The position numbers were made by a program, and so were the translations under genes. A DNA stretch of 64,000 nucleotides from Neobacillus sp. YX16 (lineage in GTDB: Bacteria > Bacillota > Bacilli > Bacillales > Cytobacillaceae), in the NCBI RefSeq assembly GCF_030123505.1, contig NZ_CP126115.1:5842001-5906000 (forward strand). The letters are read 5' to 3'. The first letter of the stretch is position 1; each line of letters begins with the position of its first letter. A model generated the notes under the pieces. The model saw only the letters and a list, made by a program, of their open reading frames with translations. It did no database searches and was not told the origin of the DNA. Below, piece by piece: positions 44,099 to 53,517 of the stretch.

Positions 44099-45178
44099 TT
44101 AATCCTCCAACTCCCAAAAGAACTTGTAATCATCAATACCCATACTTCCACCCGGTGTGGATATAAGAAACTGAAGTAATGGTAGAATAATACTAGCTAC
44201 TTTTGCAATTGCGCGAATATTCTTATGCTTGATTTTTTGTATTACATTCGGTATCAAAACCGTGTTATAAATCATAAAGTAAAAAGACATTCTTTCAAAT
44301 AATGAAATCTCCAATGCAAAAAAGTAAATAATGAAATTTAGGCATGAGAGTAAAAATAGCATAGACATTATTCTCGGTTCATCTTCATTATCCAAGTCAC
44401 TTGCTCTTGGCCATAAAAGCAAACAAGCTAATGGAATGGCCATAACTACTATTATTAGTAACGGATTTACATAAGCAACATCTAACATATATCTTGTATA
44501 TTTTTCAGGAATGATTTGCATAATTAGCGATGCAATAAAACCTCTACAAACAAATAACAAACTACAAAAAACGTATATAATAAAACCAGTTCTCTTATTT
44601 ATTCTAATTTTCCTTAAAAAGAAAACTAATAAAAAAACTAATGAAGAATTATGAAAGAAATATGCTACCAGTATAAAAATAAAAAATAGTAAGTTCTTAT
44701 TTCTCATTAAATAAATAAATGCGAATATGGTTAAGGATATTGCCATTGTCTGCCTTAGACCGGTCATTGTCATAGCAAAGATTCCGATTGTTACATGCAA
44801 ATAAAAACTCATTAGTATATTCTTAGAATGGAGGCGGTACAAAGTAGAAACAGAAATTACAACAATAGCTGAAATAATTCCTAGATATGATTGAAAACTT
44901 AAGTCGAGTTTTTTTATTACAAAATTAAAATACGAATATCCGAGTTCTGTTGGTCTTAATAGATATTCTAAATAGTATTTTGCATTTTCATATTCATTAG
45001 AATACGCAAGAGTATCAGTTCCTACTGTCTCCCCTTTTAAAGCCATTACTAAAAACAAGCTAACGCCTGCAGAAATGGTAAATAATTTACTGTTATATTT
45101 TAAACTTAGCCGACTATTTACATTAACAAGAAAAGCAATAAATCCCCAATATGACAAAAGAGTCATATACACAATCAT
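44099..45178 (-). CDS. EpsG/Wzy-type polysaccharide polymerase
   Basis: About 359 residues, ten or more hydrophobic segments and large polar loops with GETVGTDTLAYSNEYENA near residue 50, as in EpsG-family polymerases. It would join repeat units at the outer face of the membrane. ATG 45178 follows GGGTGG; the TTG four codons upstream overlaps that site. Confidence 0.85.
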   Translation of the reverse strand: MIVYMTLLSYWGFIAFLVNVNSRLSLKYNSKLFTISAGVSLFLVMALKGETVGTDTLAYSNEYENAKYYLEYLLRPTELGYSYFNFVIKKLDLSFQSYLGIISAIVVISVSTLYRLHSKNILMSFYLHVTIGIFAMTMTGLRQTMAISLTIFAFIYLMRNKNLLFFIFILVAYFFHNSSLVFLLVFFLRKIRINKRTGFIIYVFCSLLFVCRGFIASLIMQIIPEKYTRYMLDVAYVNPLLIIVVMAIPLACLLLWPRASDLDNEDEPRIMSMLFLLSCLNFIIYFFALEISLFERMSFYFMIYNTVLIPNVIQKIKHKNIRAIAKVASIILPLLQFLISTPGGSMGIDDYKFFWELED

Positions 45179-45194
45179 AGAACCACCCAATTTT

Positions 45195-46391
45195 CTACAG
45201 TATTAACCTAACATCATCAACCCAATTTTCTATATTAAAAGTATCCGAATTAAAACAATACTCTTTCATCCCTTCGATTTGTTCCTGTTTCAAGGATAAA
45301 ATCATAATAAATTTATCTAAATCAATATTTTCCTTATTTATATCTAGGAAATATCCATTCTTTCCTTCAACAAGGTATTTCTGAAGATCACTAGTATTTG
45401 TTGCTATTACAGGCACACCACAAGTTATACTTTCAGTGAACTTTGTTGGAAATCCAGCCTTAGTTGTCCTATTATCATCTCTAATTAGCAAAGAAAAGTC
45501 AGCTTGATTTACCATTTTCTGTACATCAGAATTACTTCTTCTACCATGAAATATTATTTGATTTTCTAGTTCATTTAACATTTGAGAATCGTCTGGTAAT
45601 ACTTCTAAATATTGTTCTTTTGTAATGCCGTAAATATCAAAATGAAAATTAATAATCCCTTTCTTAAAAGATTTATACAATAGTAATATTGCAAGATCTA
45701 ATCTATCCTTTGCCAATTTTCTATTTTTTAAAGGTTTTCCCAATCTAAAAGGAACACCCGCATAAATTAATTTTATAATATGGTTATTTTCATATCCTTT
45801 TACATAATTTGAATGATTCTTCAATTTAGAATTAATTAGTGTAGGTATTACAATTGTGTTTTTACCATTATAATATTGAGCCAAATAATCACTTACTACG
45901 ATTAGTGAATCAACCTTCCTATTTATGACCTTCATTCTAATGGTTGTATCTAAGTATTTTAAAGTTTTGAAAAATATATTCCCTTCATTTCCTCCATACC
46001 ACTCTGAACAATCTGATATTATTTTTATCTTGTTTTTCTTGCAATATCTTCTTATTCTTTCAAAAGCAACAGATTGATAGTTATAGCAGATAACAGCTTC
46101 TATATCATTGTATTTACTAACAACCTTAGAAAAGAGGTCAGTACTAGTTAAATACTTCATCCATTCCTTGTTATTTTTAGGATAAGGTACGCCCCAACAT
46201 GTAAACCCTTCATATTCTTGTTTACTAATTTTTATATCATCATCAAAGGTAATATTTTTATCTATTCCAATTAAAACAATAGAATACCCAGATTTCCTTA
46301 ATATTTTTGCATTTGCCATTACTCTATTTGCAGCTGCATTTTTGTCAGGAAGCTCAAAACCTCCAATGTAAATAATTGTCCCTTTCCTCAT
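45195..46391 (-). CDS. Family 4-like glycosyltransferase
   Basis: 398 residues with GT-B layout: YIGGFELPDKNAAANRVMAN at the start, ISDCSEWYGG in the acceptor domain, and VQKMVNQADFSLLIRDDNRT followed by GFPTKFTESITCGVPVIAT, which holds the donor-binding glutamate. Part of the capsule operon, four bases... from the polymerase start region; acceptor and donor unknown. Confidence 0.85.
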   Translation of the reverse strand: MRKGTIIYIGGFELPDKNAAANRVMANAKILRKSGYSIVLIGIDKNITFDDDIKISKQEYEGFTCWGVPYPKNNKEWMKYLTSTDLFSKVVSKYNDIEAVICYNYQSVAFERIRRYCKKNKIKIISDCSEWYGGNEGNIFFKTLKYLDTTIRMKVINRKVDSLIVVSDYLAQYYNGKNTIVIPTLINSKLKNHSNYVKGYENNHIIKLIYAGVPFRLGKPLKNRKLAKDRLDLAILLLYKSFKKGIINFHFDIYGITKEQYLEVLPDDSQMLNELENQIIFHGRRSNSDVQKMVNQADFSLLIRDDNRTTKAGFPTKFTESITCGVPVIATNTSDLQKYLVEGKNGYFLDINKENIDLDKFIMILSLKQEQIEGMKEYCFNSDTFNIENWVDDVRLIL

Positions 46392-46510
46392 TTAAGTTAA
46401 ATCTCCTTTTATTTAGGAAGTTTATATAAGTTAATTATTTATTTTCTTTTCCTTATATTTTTGATTAATAAAAATCCTATTTAATATTGACTCATTACTA
46501 GTTCTAGCAA

Positions 46511-47614
46511 TTAGCTAATTTGTTTAATTCTACTAATATATGCTTGTACAACTATATTTCTATCAAATTCTTTTTCAATCTTCAATCTGGAATTCAATCC
46601 CATTCGGGCTCTATCTTCATAAGAAAGATTAATAAATTTCTCAATCTTATCAACTAAATGGTTGGTGTCTTTAGGTGCAAAAGTATAGCCATTATATGAT
46701 TCTTCTATTGTCTCTCTGCATCCAGGAATATTGGAGGCAATTAAAACTCTACCTGTTGCAGCTGTTTCAAGTAAAACATTTGATAATCCTTCCCCACCAT
46801 GGGAAGGTTGAATTATACAATGTGCTTCCTCAATAAAAGGTCTCACATTAGATTGATAACCATAATAGTTTATATACCCCTCTTTTTCATAGAGGGTAAT
46901 TTTATCATTATAATGCGGTTGTGATTTTTCGACATAACCTATTAAATTAAATCTAGTATTAGGATATTTATCTTTTATTATTTTCGCAGCTTCTAAATAC
47001 TGGTCGATTCCTTTGTCCTTCATTATTCTACCAATAAAAATAAATGTTAATATATTATCATTTGGAAATTCGCGAAAGGTATATTCTTTTAAATTTACTC
47101 CTGAACCTGGTATTAGCATATAATTGCCTTTTATAATGTTACCTTCTAAAAGAGTACTCATATCTGCTGTATTTTGAAAAAATACAGTATAAGATTTTTT
47201 TAAGCTCAATTTATACATAAATGCTAGAAATGACTTTAATAGTGACTTTTTACTAAAACCACTTCCCAAACCTGTAATTGTATTAATACAAGGGATATTT
47301 AACAATCTACAAGCCACCCCCCCATAAAGGTTGGGTTTAATTGTGTATGCCAATACCACATCTGGTTTAACCATGATAAGGATTCGAATATAGTGCAATA
47401 TTAGCTTAAAATCAGTAATCGGATTTGTGCCTCTTCCATCTACATTTGTTTCTATAAACTTACATCCCCAGTCAACCATTTTTGGCACTTTATCATCATC
47501 TTTAGGCAAAGAGATGAAAACCTCATATCCATTTTTCAATAATTCTTTAACAAATTCTTTGCGAAAGTTATATATAACGAACCCATGATTTCCTAACAAT
47601 AGTACTTTTTTCAT
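46511..47614 (-). CDS. Family 4 glycosyltransferase (PglA-like)
   Basis: About 367 residues: KKVLLLGNHGFVIYNFRKEF, PDVVLAYTIKPNLYGG, TITGLGSGF, FIFIGRIMKDKGIDQYLEAA and the donor motif IIQPSHGGEGLSNVLLETAA with both family glutamates. The overall pattern is that of PglA-type enzymes, which add the second sugar to the priming sugar. Its position right after the priming transferase gene fits. I prefer ATG 47614 for homology, although the ribosome site is weak and an upstream GTG is possible. Confidence 0.85.
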   Translation of the reverse strand: MKKVLLLGNHGFVIYNFRKEFVKELLKNGYEVFISLPKDDDKVPKMVDWGCKFIETNVDGRGTNPITDFKLILHYIRILIMVKPDVVLAYTIKPNLYGGVACRLLNIPCINTITGLGSGFSKKSLLKSFLAFMYKLSLKKSYTVFFQNTADMSTLLEGNIIKGNYMLIPGSGVNLKEYTFREFPNDNILTFIFIGRIMKDKGIDQYLEAAKIIKDKYPNTRFNLIGYVEKSQPHYNDKITLYEKEGYINYYGYQSNVRPFIEEAHCIIQPSHGGEGLSNVLLETAATGRVLIASNIPGCRETIEESYNGYTFAPKDTNHLVDKIEKFINLSYEDRARMGLNSRLKIEKEFDRNIVVQAYISRIKQIS

Positions 47615-47694
47615 CCTAGAGATTTTAATCACCCATCTTTTCACTCAATAATATCTAATAAATTATGAACTCTACTTTACTAATTATCCATTTA

Positions 47695-48330
47695 TTAAGG
47701 TAGTAACCTCTCTTTTGTATCGGAGTTGTTATGTTTAACTTTATGGACCCCTTCCTTAACACCATCTGATTTCAAAACCTTTATTATAGTTAATAAAAAA
47801 ATTTTAAAATCTAATAGAAAAGATATGTTTTTTACATATTCTCCGTCTAGAGATGCCTTTTCTTTAAACGAGACAAGGTCTCTACCACTTATCTGTGCTA
47901 GTCCTGTTAACCCTGGCTTTATGCTATAAACGCCGTTTTTATCTCTTTCCATATATAAGTCATATTCTTTCTTGATTATAGGTCTTGGCCCTATAATACT
48001 CATTTCACCTTTTATAATATTAATGATTTGAGGAAGTTCATCTAAACTTGTTTTTCGCAAAAATTTCCCAACTTTTGTAATGTAGGTATCAGGATTTTCC
48101 AGCATCCATGTAGGACTATTCTTTGGTGCATCAGTTCTCATTGTTCTGAACTTATATATATAAAATTGTACTTTATTTGTCCCAACTCGCAGTTGTTTAA
48201 ACAATATCGGACCTTTTGAATCAAACTTTATAAATATAATAATTAATAAAAAAACCGGTGATAATAACAGTAAACCTGTAATCGAAAGAATTAGATCAAT
48301 TATTCTTTTTATATACCTTTTATAAATCAT
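47695..48330 (-). CDS. Priming sugar-phosphate transferase (short form)
   Basis: About 211 residues: one hydrophobic N-terminal helix (DLILSITGLLLLSPVFLL), then the catalytic domain of polyprenyl-phosphate sugar transferases with KFRTMRTDAPKNSPTW, LRKTSLDELPQIINI and KGEMSIIGPRP. It lacks the N-terminal four-helix and Rossmann part of WbaP, like PglC/EpsL. It loads the first sugar phosphate onto undecaprenyl phosphate. Start ATG 48330 follows GGGGCGG. Confidence 0.9.
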   Translation of the reverse strand: MIYKRYIKRIIDLILSITGLLLLSPVFLLIIIFIKFDSKGPILFKQLRVGTNKVQFYIYKFRTMRTDAPKNSPTWMLENPDTYITKVGKFLRKTSLDELPQIINIIKGEMSIIGPRPIIKKEYDLYMERDKNGVYSIKPGLTGLAQISGRDLVSFKEKASLDGEYVKNISFLLDFKIFLLTIIKVLKSDGVKEGVHKVKHNNSDTKERLLP

Positions 48331-48394
48331 TAAATCGCCGCCCCAAAATAACATAAAAATATTAAGGTGTATCAATTATAATAGTTACTTCAAT

Positions 48395-49306
48395 CTAAAT
48401 TGTGGCTATAGAATTCAAAGTATTCCATTTGACCTTTTCTGTTTCTACTAGTTTATCCATTAATTCTAGAAGGTCATTTCTAAGAGTAGGGTCTTGTAAA
48501 GCAAATTCAATGGTAGTCTTTACAAAGCCAAATTTTTCGCCAACATCATAACGCTTTCCTTCGAAATCATATGCAAATACTTTTTGAATTTCATTTAGCT
48601 TCTGAATAGCGTCTGTTAATTGGACTTCCCCACCAGCTCCTTTTTCCTGACGGTCTAGAAACATAAAAATTTCTGGAGTTAATATATATCTACCCATAAT
48701 TGCTAGGTTAGATGGTGCAGTACCTGGTTTTGGTTTTTCTACAAAGTTGCTAACCTGATAACGTCGTCCTTCTTGTGAAGATGGATCGATAATCCCATAA
48801 CGATGTGTATCAGAATCTACCACTGTCTGAACTCCAATTACCGAAGAGAAAGTATCCTCATATTGATTGATTAACTGTTTTAAGCATGGCGTATCACTTT
48901 GAACAATATCATCACCTAATAAAACAGCAAATGGTTCATTTCCAATAAAGTTACGGGCACACCAAACGGCATGTCCAAGTCCTTTTGGTTCTTTTTGACG
49001 AATATAGTGGATATCTGCTAGATTTGTAGCATATTTCACTTTATCTAAAATATCGAATTTTTCCTTTTCTATTAGATTCTGTTCAAGCTCCATTGCATTG
49101 TCAAAATGATCCTCGATTGCTCTTTTCCCTTTACCAGTAACAATAATGATATCCTCAATACCGGAAGCAACAGCTTCTTCTACTATATACTGGATAGTAG
49201 GCTTATCTACAATTGGCAGCATTTCCTTTGGCATTGCCTTTGTTGCCGGTAAAAATCTTGTTCCCAGTCCAGCAGCGGGAATAATTGCCTTTCTAACTCT
49301 TTGCAC
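48395..49306 (-). CDS. galU: UTP-glucose-1-phosphate uridylyltransferase, copy 1
   Basis: 303 residues with the GalU signature: [60 protein letters not shown] and the C-terminal [12 protein letters not shown]. It makes UDP-glucose, substrate for the Ugd enzyme of this operon. GTG start behind GAGGGGGG. A second copy, similar in most positions, is at 54666. Confidence 0.95.
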   Translation of the reverse strand: MQRVRKAIIPAAGLGTRFLPATKAMPKEMLPIVDKPTIQYIVEEAVASGIEDIIIVTGKGKRAIEDHFDNAMELEQNLIEKEKFDILDKVKYATNLADIHYIRQKEPKGLGHAVWCARNFIGNEPFAVLLGDDIVQSDTPCLKQLINQYEDTFSSVIGVQTVVDSDTHRYGIIDPSSQEGRRYQVSNFVEKPKPGTAPSNLAIMGRYILTPEIFMFLDRQEKGAGGEVQLTDAIQKLNEIQKVFAYDFEGKRYDVGEKFGFVKTTIEFALQDPTLRNDLLELMDKLVETEKVKWNTLNSIATI

Positions 49307-49353
49307 TATTTGTTCCCCCCTCTTTTATTTTTATCGTTTATATAAACATTTTT

Positions 49354-49414
49354 CAAAAAAATAAATACTTAATGGAAATTCAAGCATTAACGTGAGCTTA
49401 ACCTTTCATTAAGT
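49354..49414 (-). terminator. Terminator between the kinase genes and galU
   Basis: On the minus strand ATACTTAATG pairs with CATTAAGTAT over a loop of about 30 bases and is followed by TTATTTTTTTG. It divides the regulatory genes (51888-49617) from the biosynthetic genes, which then need read-through or their own promoter near 49330. Confidence 0.65.
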
Positions 49415-49440
49415 ATCTATTGTTTTTTATAGTCTAGCAT

Positions 49441-49575
49441 CTAACTCGTCCTCACATCATGCTTTTGACAATATGCTTCAAGGAAGGGAAGAGATTTCTC
49501 CTCCCCCACAGCCAGATCGAGTGCTCCCATGGATATCGGACAGGAAACCTCGCCGTTCAGGTTTTATGCCTGATA
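49441..49575 (-). pseudogene. Unidentified C-terminal gene remnant
   Basis: Minus-strand reading gives NLNGEVSCPISMGALDLAVG and then EEKSLPFLEAYCQKHDVRTS with TAG at 49441-49443; a stop and frame loss lie just upstream. It reads like the end of a former enzyme gene inserted between the phosphatase gene and galU. I cannot name the family. Confidence 0.4.
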
Positions 49576-49616
49576 AATGTACGGTCATTGCTGATCAGCC
49601 CTATCGACTTATTACC

Positions 49617-50381
49617 TTAAAATAGGTTGAATAACTTTTTCCTTTTAATACGTTCTGGGTCTTCTTTGTAAACTTCCTTACCCTCTAAGGCAAGAGCAGC
49701 ATTTTCTTCAAAGTAGTAGACCATATCGATCCCATACTTTTTATTAATAGTGCTCAAGGCTTCTCTCATTTTACAAGTACGGCTTGTGATATTATGAGCA
49801 TCAGATGCAATAAAATGAGTTAAGTTTGCTTCAATCATTTGAAATGAAAAGTTCTTGATTTTCTTGCCAAAGTCTCCACATACACTAGATGCTGTGACTT
49901 GAGTCAATGCACCTTTTTCAACTAACTTGTAGATCACATCTGGTCTTTCAATAATCTCCTGATTCCGTTCAGGATGAACTATTACTGGTACTAGACCTTT
50001 CATTTGCAGGTCATAAAATAACTTTTCAGTATACCTCGGCACATGGTTCGATGGAAATTCTACAAGGACATACGGAGTATGATTCACAGTGAGGATGTCT
50101 CCTAGCTCGTATCCTTCGAGCATTTCGCCATGAATTCGTACTTCTTGCCCCGGTATGATCTCTAAATCTAGCTTCTCTAAGCGAATGGCCTCATTTAATT
50201 CTTTCACTCTATCAATAATAAGCTGCTTTGGATTCTCATAGCGGCTATTCATATGATGTGGCGTCGCCACAATAGTATGAATTCCTTGTTCAACAGCCTT
50301 TTTCGCCATATTTATACTATCAGAAAGAGACTGCGCCCCATCATCAACACCCGGTAATATATGACAATGTATATCAATCAT
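49617..50381 (-). CDS. Tyrosine-protein phosphatase (YwqE/CpsB/CapC type)
   Basis: About 254 residues of the PHP superfamily: MIDIHCHILPGVDDGA at the start binds metal, followed by VATPHHMNSRY, GQEVRIHGEML, VLVEFPS, PVIVHPERNQE and FIASDAHNI, the usual histidine and aspartate ligands. It removes phosphate from the tyrosine cluster of the kinase encoded upstream and so controls polymer assembly. The start at 50381 gives the normal family N-terminus. Confidence 0.92.
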   Translation of the reverse strand: MIDIHCHILPGVDDGAQSLSDSINMAKKAVEQGIHTIVATPHHMNSRYENPKQLIIDRVKELNEAIRLEKLDLEIIPGQEVRIHGEMLEGYELGDILTVNHTPYVLVEFPSNHVPRYTEKLFYDLQMKGLVPVIVHPERNQEIIERPDVIYKLVEKGALTQVTASSVCGDFGKKIKNFSFQMIEANLTHFIASDAHNITSRTCKMREALSTINKKYGIDMVYYFEENAALALEGKEVYKEDPERIKRKKLFNLF

Positions 50382-50438
50382 GGACAACACTCTCTTCTTT
50401 AAAATACTATTGTTAGTTTTCATTATTTGTTATTTCGG

Positions 50439-51149
50439 TTAACTTTTTGTTCCGTAATAATAGTAGTAATCATTACTTTTCATTTCTTTATTATTCAGAA
50501 CTACACCCAACATCTTACTTTGGGCATTTACTAGCAATTCTTTCGCTTTTTTTGCAGGTTCAATTTCAGTTTTGCCACTAGAGACTACAAAAATTGATCC
50601 ATCCACCTTATTCGCAATAATCTGCGGGTCTGCAACCGCTAATAGTGGCGGTGTATCAAAGATGACATAATCAAATAGTTCTTTTGCTTCTTCAATGAAT
50701 TGTTCCATAGATTTTGAGCTCAAAAGCTCCGCTGGGTTTGGTGGAATCGGTCCGCTTGTTAGAATATATAAATCCTTCTCTTCTGTTTCATGGACCGTTT
50801 TTATAAGTGTTGCTTGCTTGGTTAACACGGTTGTAAAACCAAATAAGTTATTAATTCCGAACGTACGATGAGCAGTCGGTTTACGAAGGTCAGCATCTAC
50901 TAGCAATACCTTTTTTCCAAGCTGAGCAAAGACAACAGCTAGGTTTGCTGCCGAAGTTGACTTTCCTTCACCGGGTCCTGAAGAAGTAACCATGATCGTA
51001 TGGATCTCATTATCAATAGAGGAATATTGAATGTTCGTTCGAATCGTTCTGTATTGCTCTGAAATCGGCGACTTCGGATCTAATGAAGCTATTAGCTTCC
51101 TAGCTGGATCTATTATTCTTACCGTTTTATTTTTCTTAAACGCCAACAC
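50439..51149 (-). CDS. Capsular tyrosine kinase (YwqD/CapB type)
   Basis: About 236 residues of the BY-kinase ATPase: MVTSSGPGEGKSTSAANLAV (Walker A), VLLVDADLRKPTAHRTFG (A'), YVIFDTPPLLAVADPQI (Walker B), and a C-terminal tyrosine cluster (NDYYYYYG) that is the autophosphorylation site. It needs the membrane activator encoded just upstream, and the genes overlap. GTG at 51149 or TTG at 51146 both lie well behind AGAGG. Confidence 0.93.
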   Translation of the reverse strand: MLAFKKNKTVRIIDPARKLIASLDPKSPISEQYRTIRTNIQYSSIDNEIHTIMVTSSGPGEGKSTSAANLAVVFAQLGKKVLLVDADLRKPTAHRTFGINNLFGFTTVLTKQATLIKTVHETEEKDLYILTSGPIPPNPAELLSSKSMEQFIEEAKELFDYVIFDTPPLLAVADPQIIANKVDGSIFVVSSGKTEIEPAKKAKELLVNAQSKMLGVVLNNKEMKSNDYYYYYGTKS

Positions 51150-51888
51150 TCTCACCTCTTCCTGTCGCTCTGTTTTTTGCAGTTCTACGTTTTTTTAATT
51201 CTTCCATTTTTTGGTTATCCATTGTTGCGATTACTCCTAGAACTGGAAGACCTAATATCTTTTCAATATCCTGTTCAGTTTTTACAGTGTTATCGAAGTA
51301 TTCAAGTAAAAACGCAAGACCTACGGATGCCATAAAACCTACAACAATTGCAATAGCCACATTTAATAATGGCTGCGGTTTGATTGGTGATTGTTTCTCT
51401 GCTACAGTAGCTTTTGCAAGAACACTAACATTATCTACATTCATAATCTTTGATATTTCAGCTTGGAAAACTTCAGCCGTTTTATTAGCAATATTTGCAG
51501 CCGTTTTAGCACTTTCATCTTGAACGGAAATGTTAACAACCTGGGAATCCTTTTCGCTACCTACAGTGATTTTTTCATTTAATTGTGTAGCAGTAATATC
51601 TAGCTTTAATTCATCCACAACCTTGTCTAGAATAGCTGGACTTTTAATGATTACATTATAGGTATTAATTAATTGAAGGTTAGTTTGAACTTCACTAGGA
51701 CTATAGATTGATTGCTCACTCTTTGCTTGGTTAATAAGAATTTGTGTCGAAGTCTGGTAGATTGGGGTTAGGAAAAAGTAACTAACGACTCCGCTTACTA
51801 AACCAGCTGTCATCGTAATCAGTATAATCATAACGAGTCGTTTCTTTAACGTCTCTAGTAATTCTTTTAAACTAATTGTTTCTTCCAT
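51136..51888 (-). CDS. Kinase activator and chain-length protein (YwqC/CapA type)
   Basis: 250 residues with the Wzz domain: a membrane helix near 18-38 (MIILITMTAGLVSGVVSYFF), an outer region with QTSTQILINQAKSEQSIYS, and a second helix near 175-195 after the proline-rich SPIKPQPLLN. Its cytoplasmic tail would activate the tyrosine kinase. First gene of the transcription unit. A TATAAT box on the minus strand at 51931-51936 is a likely promoter element. Confidence 0.9.
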   Translation of the reverse strand: MEETISLKELLETLKKRLVMIILITMTAGLVSGVVSYFFLTPIYQTSTQILINQAKSEQSIYSPSEVQTNLQLINTYNVIIKSPAILDKVVDELKLDITATQLNEKITVGSEKDSQVVNISVQDESAKTAANIANKTAEVFQAEISKIMNVDNVSVLAKATVAEKQSPIKPQPLLNVAIAIVVGFMASVGLAFLLEYFDNTVKTEQDIEKILGLPVLGVIATMDNQKMEELKKRRTAKNRATGRGESVGV

Positions 51889-52330
51889 TAGAGATCCTCC
51901 TGTTTAATATCTGCAATCAAAGCAAATAGTATTATACCATTTTCACCTGTCGAAATTTGTCACTTTGTGGTGAGTGGTGGATATTTATTTAACCTTTGTC
52001 ATTTTAACATGATTTTTGTAGAATAAAAGTAGTTATAACTTGGAAATAAATTTACAAATGAAAAATTGTAGTAATTTGTAAATCACCTAAACAATAATAT
52101 CATATCTTTTGTAAAAATTTGTAGTTTTTTAGAAGATGGAAGTAATTTCTATATAAGACTTTTTTCACAATTGATAGAAAATATCACGTTTCCAACTAGT
52201 CCTATCGTCACGCGCACTCGAATACATTTCACTAATAATTTGTAAAAATTGTAGTTTTTTTGAAATAGAGTCCATTTCTTTTATATATTTTTGCTATACT
52301 AATAGAAGAATTGCATTTGGGGGTAAATTC
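51889..52330. promoter_or_regulatory. Divergent control region of the capsule locus
   Basis: 442 AT-rich bases between the divergent kinase-activator and SGNH genes. Motifs related to TTTGTAAAAATTTGTAG occur at 52118-52134 and 52238-52253, both followed by a T run and GAA. Looser forms are near 52070-52092 and in front of the LCP gene (53343-53375). They look like sites for one regulator or RNA elements. No gene is seen here. Confidence 0.45.
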
Positions 52331-53095
52331 ATGAAGTATTTTCTTACTGCCCTTTGGGCCTTTATATGTATCGGTGTTCTAGCCTATAGTCATCTCAGTT
52401 GGAATAAGCAAACATCCGTTCAGGCAGTTATATCTGAACCTGAAACGAAAGACAAGCAAGAGTCTATTGAAGGAACCATTGATCATAAATATATCGAACT
52501 GGCTGGGAACTGGCCAAAATCTGCTATTGATAAACTTACACTTTCTTTAAAAGAAGGTAATCCATATAAAATTCTCTTTGTTGGGTCAACCACAAGTGAA
52601 TGGGAGAACGTTGTTTCAACTAGTATTACTGATAGTTTCGGTAGCGAACGAGTCACTAATGAGCTTCTTACCTACGATTTAACTTCAGAAGAGTTTGTTG
52701 CTGAGAATAAGCAGCTAGAGATAGCTGCAAAAGGCGCCCAGCTTATTGTCATTGAACCGTTCCTATTGAACGACAATGGAGTAGTTACCATAGATGTTAC
52801 TTTAGCAAACTTAACAAAGATAATCGAAGATATTAAGGCTGACAATCCAGGTACTACCTTCCTATTGCAACCTTCATACCCAATATATCTTCCTAAGTAT
52901 TATTCCACACAGATAGAAGAATTAAAGGCATATGCAAAGGAAAATAATATAACCTATCTTGATCATTGGACAGCATGGCCATCAACAGACAACCTTGAAA
53001 TAAAGGAATATTTAGATGAACAGCAAAGTGGTCCGAGTGAGAAGGGCTATCAGGTTTGGGCACAGTATCTTGTTGAATATTTTGTAAACAAATAA
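52331..53095 (+). CDS. Membrane-anchored SGNH/GDSL-fold protein
   Basis: 254 residues: an N-terminal signal anchor (FLTALWAFICIGVLAYSHL), a polar linker, then an SGNH-like domain. Block I reads ILFVGSTTSEW, where GDS is expected, and the last block reads SGPSEKGYQVWAQYL, where the catalytic D-x-x-H usually precedes the GY. The histidine is absent and the first aspartate is replaced, so it may bind rather than cleave acyl groups, or use other residues. GGGGG precedes the ATG. It is divergent from the capsule kinase genes, so it probably acts on the exported polymer. Confidence 0.7.
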   Translation: MKYFLTALWAFICIGVLAYSHLSWNKQTSVQAVISEPETKDKQESIEGTIDHKYIELAGNWPKSAIDKLTLSLKEGNPYKILFVGSTTSEWENVVSTSITDSFGSERVTNELLTYDLTSEEFVAENKQLEIAAKGAQLIVIEPFLLNDNGVVTIDVTLANLTKIIEDIKADNPGTTFLLQPSYPIYLPKYYSTQIEELKAYAKENNITYLDHWTAWPSTDNLEIKEYLDEQQSGPSEKGYQVWAQYLVEYFVNK

Positions 53096-53126
53096 GGCAA
53101 ACTAGCGATACGCTAGTTTGCCTTTC
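53096..53126 (+). terminator. Intrinsic terminator of the SGNH gene
   Basis: GGCAAACTAGCG pairs with CGCTAGTTTGCC around a short loop and is followed by TTTCTTCT. It also lies just beyond the end of the small minus-strand gene at 53134. Confidence 0.85.
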
Positions 53127-53133
53127 TTCTATA

Positions 53134-53286
53134 TTATTGAACCTTCATTTTCATTAGGTCGATTTTCAAATCTTCTATTAATTTTGCAACTGTAACACCC
53201 TGATCACTTAAACCTCGATCATAAGCTTTCTTAACAATGTAAAAGAATTCGTCTGGCGAAAACTCTTCTTTACTCTTACTACCCAT
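53134..53286 (-). CDS. Small conserved-looking protein, 50 residues
   Basis: Acidic helical protein with KEEFSPDEFFYIVKKAYDRG and KLIEDLKIDLMKMK. AAAGGAG lies 11 bases before ATG 53286. It ends beside the shared terminator. I do not recognise the family, though similar small proteins are common in Bacillaceae. The 53287-53517 gap holds its promoter and that of the LCP gene. Confidence 0.5.
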   Translation of the reverse strand: MGSKSKEEFSPDEFFYIVKKAYDRGLSDQGVTVAKLIEDLKIDLMKMKVQ

Positions 53287-53517
53287 TCGGCAAATTTCTC
53301 CTTTCTTCTATTAATCTCTTGCCTATTCTACTAAACTTCTCAAATTTTGTAAATCAATTGTAAGCAATTGTAAAGTAGAAATATTTGTGTAATTTTATTA
53401 ATAGAATTAAGAACTTTTTCTGCTGGTAATAACATTCTTCTATCTTTCTACCTAGATTTTTGGTATTCTATTTTTTAGATGTTAAAAAAAATGTCATTTT
53501 TTCGGAGGTAATCTCAA

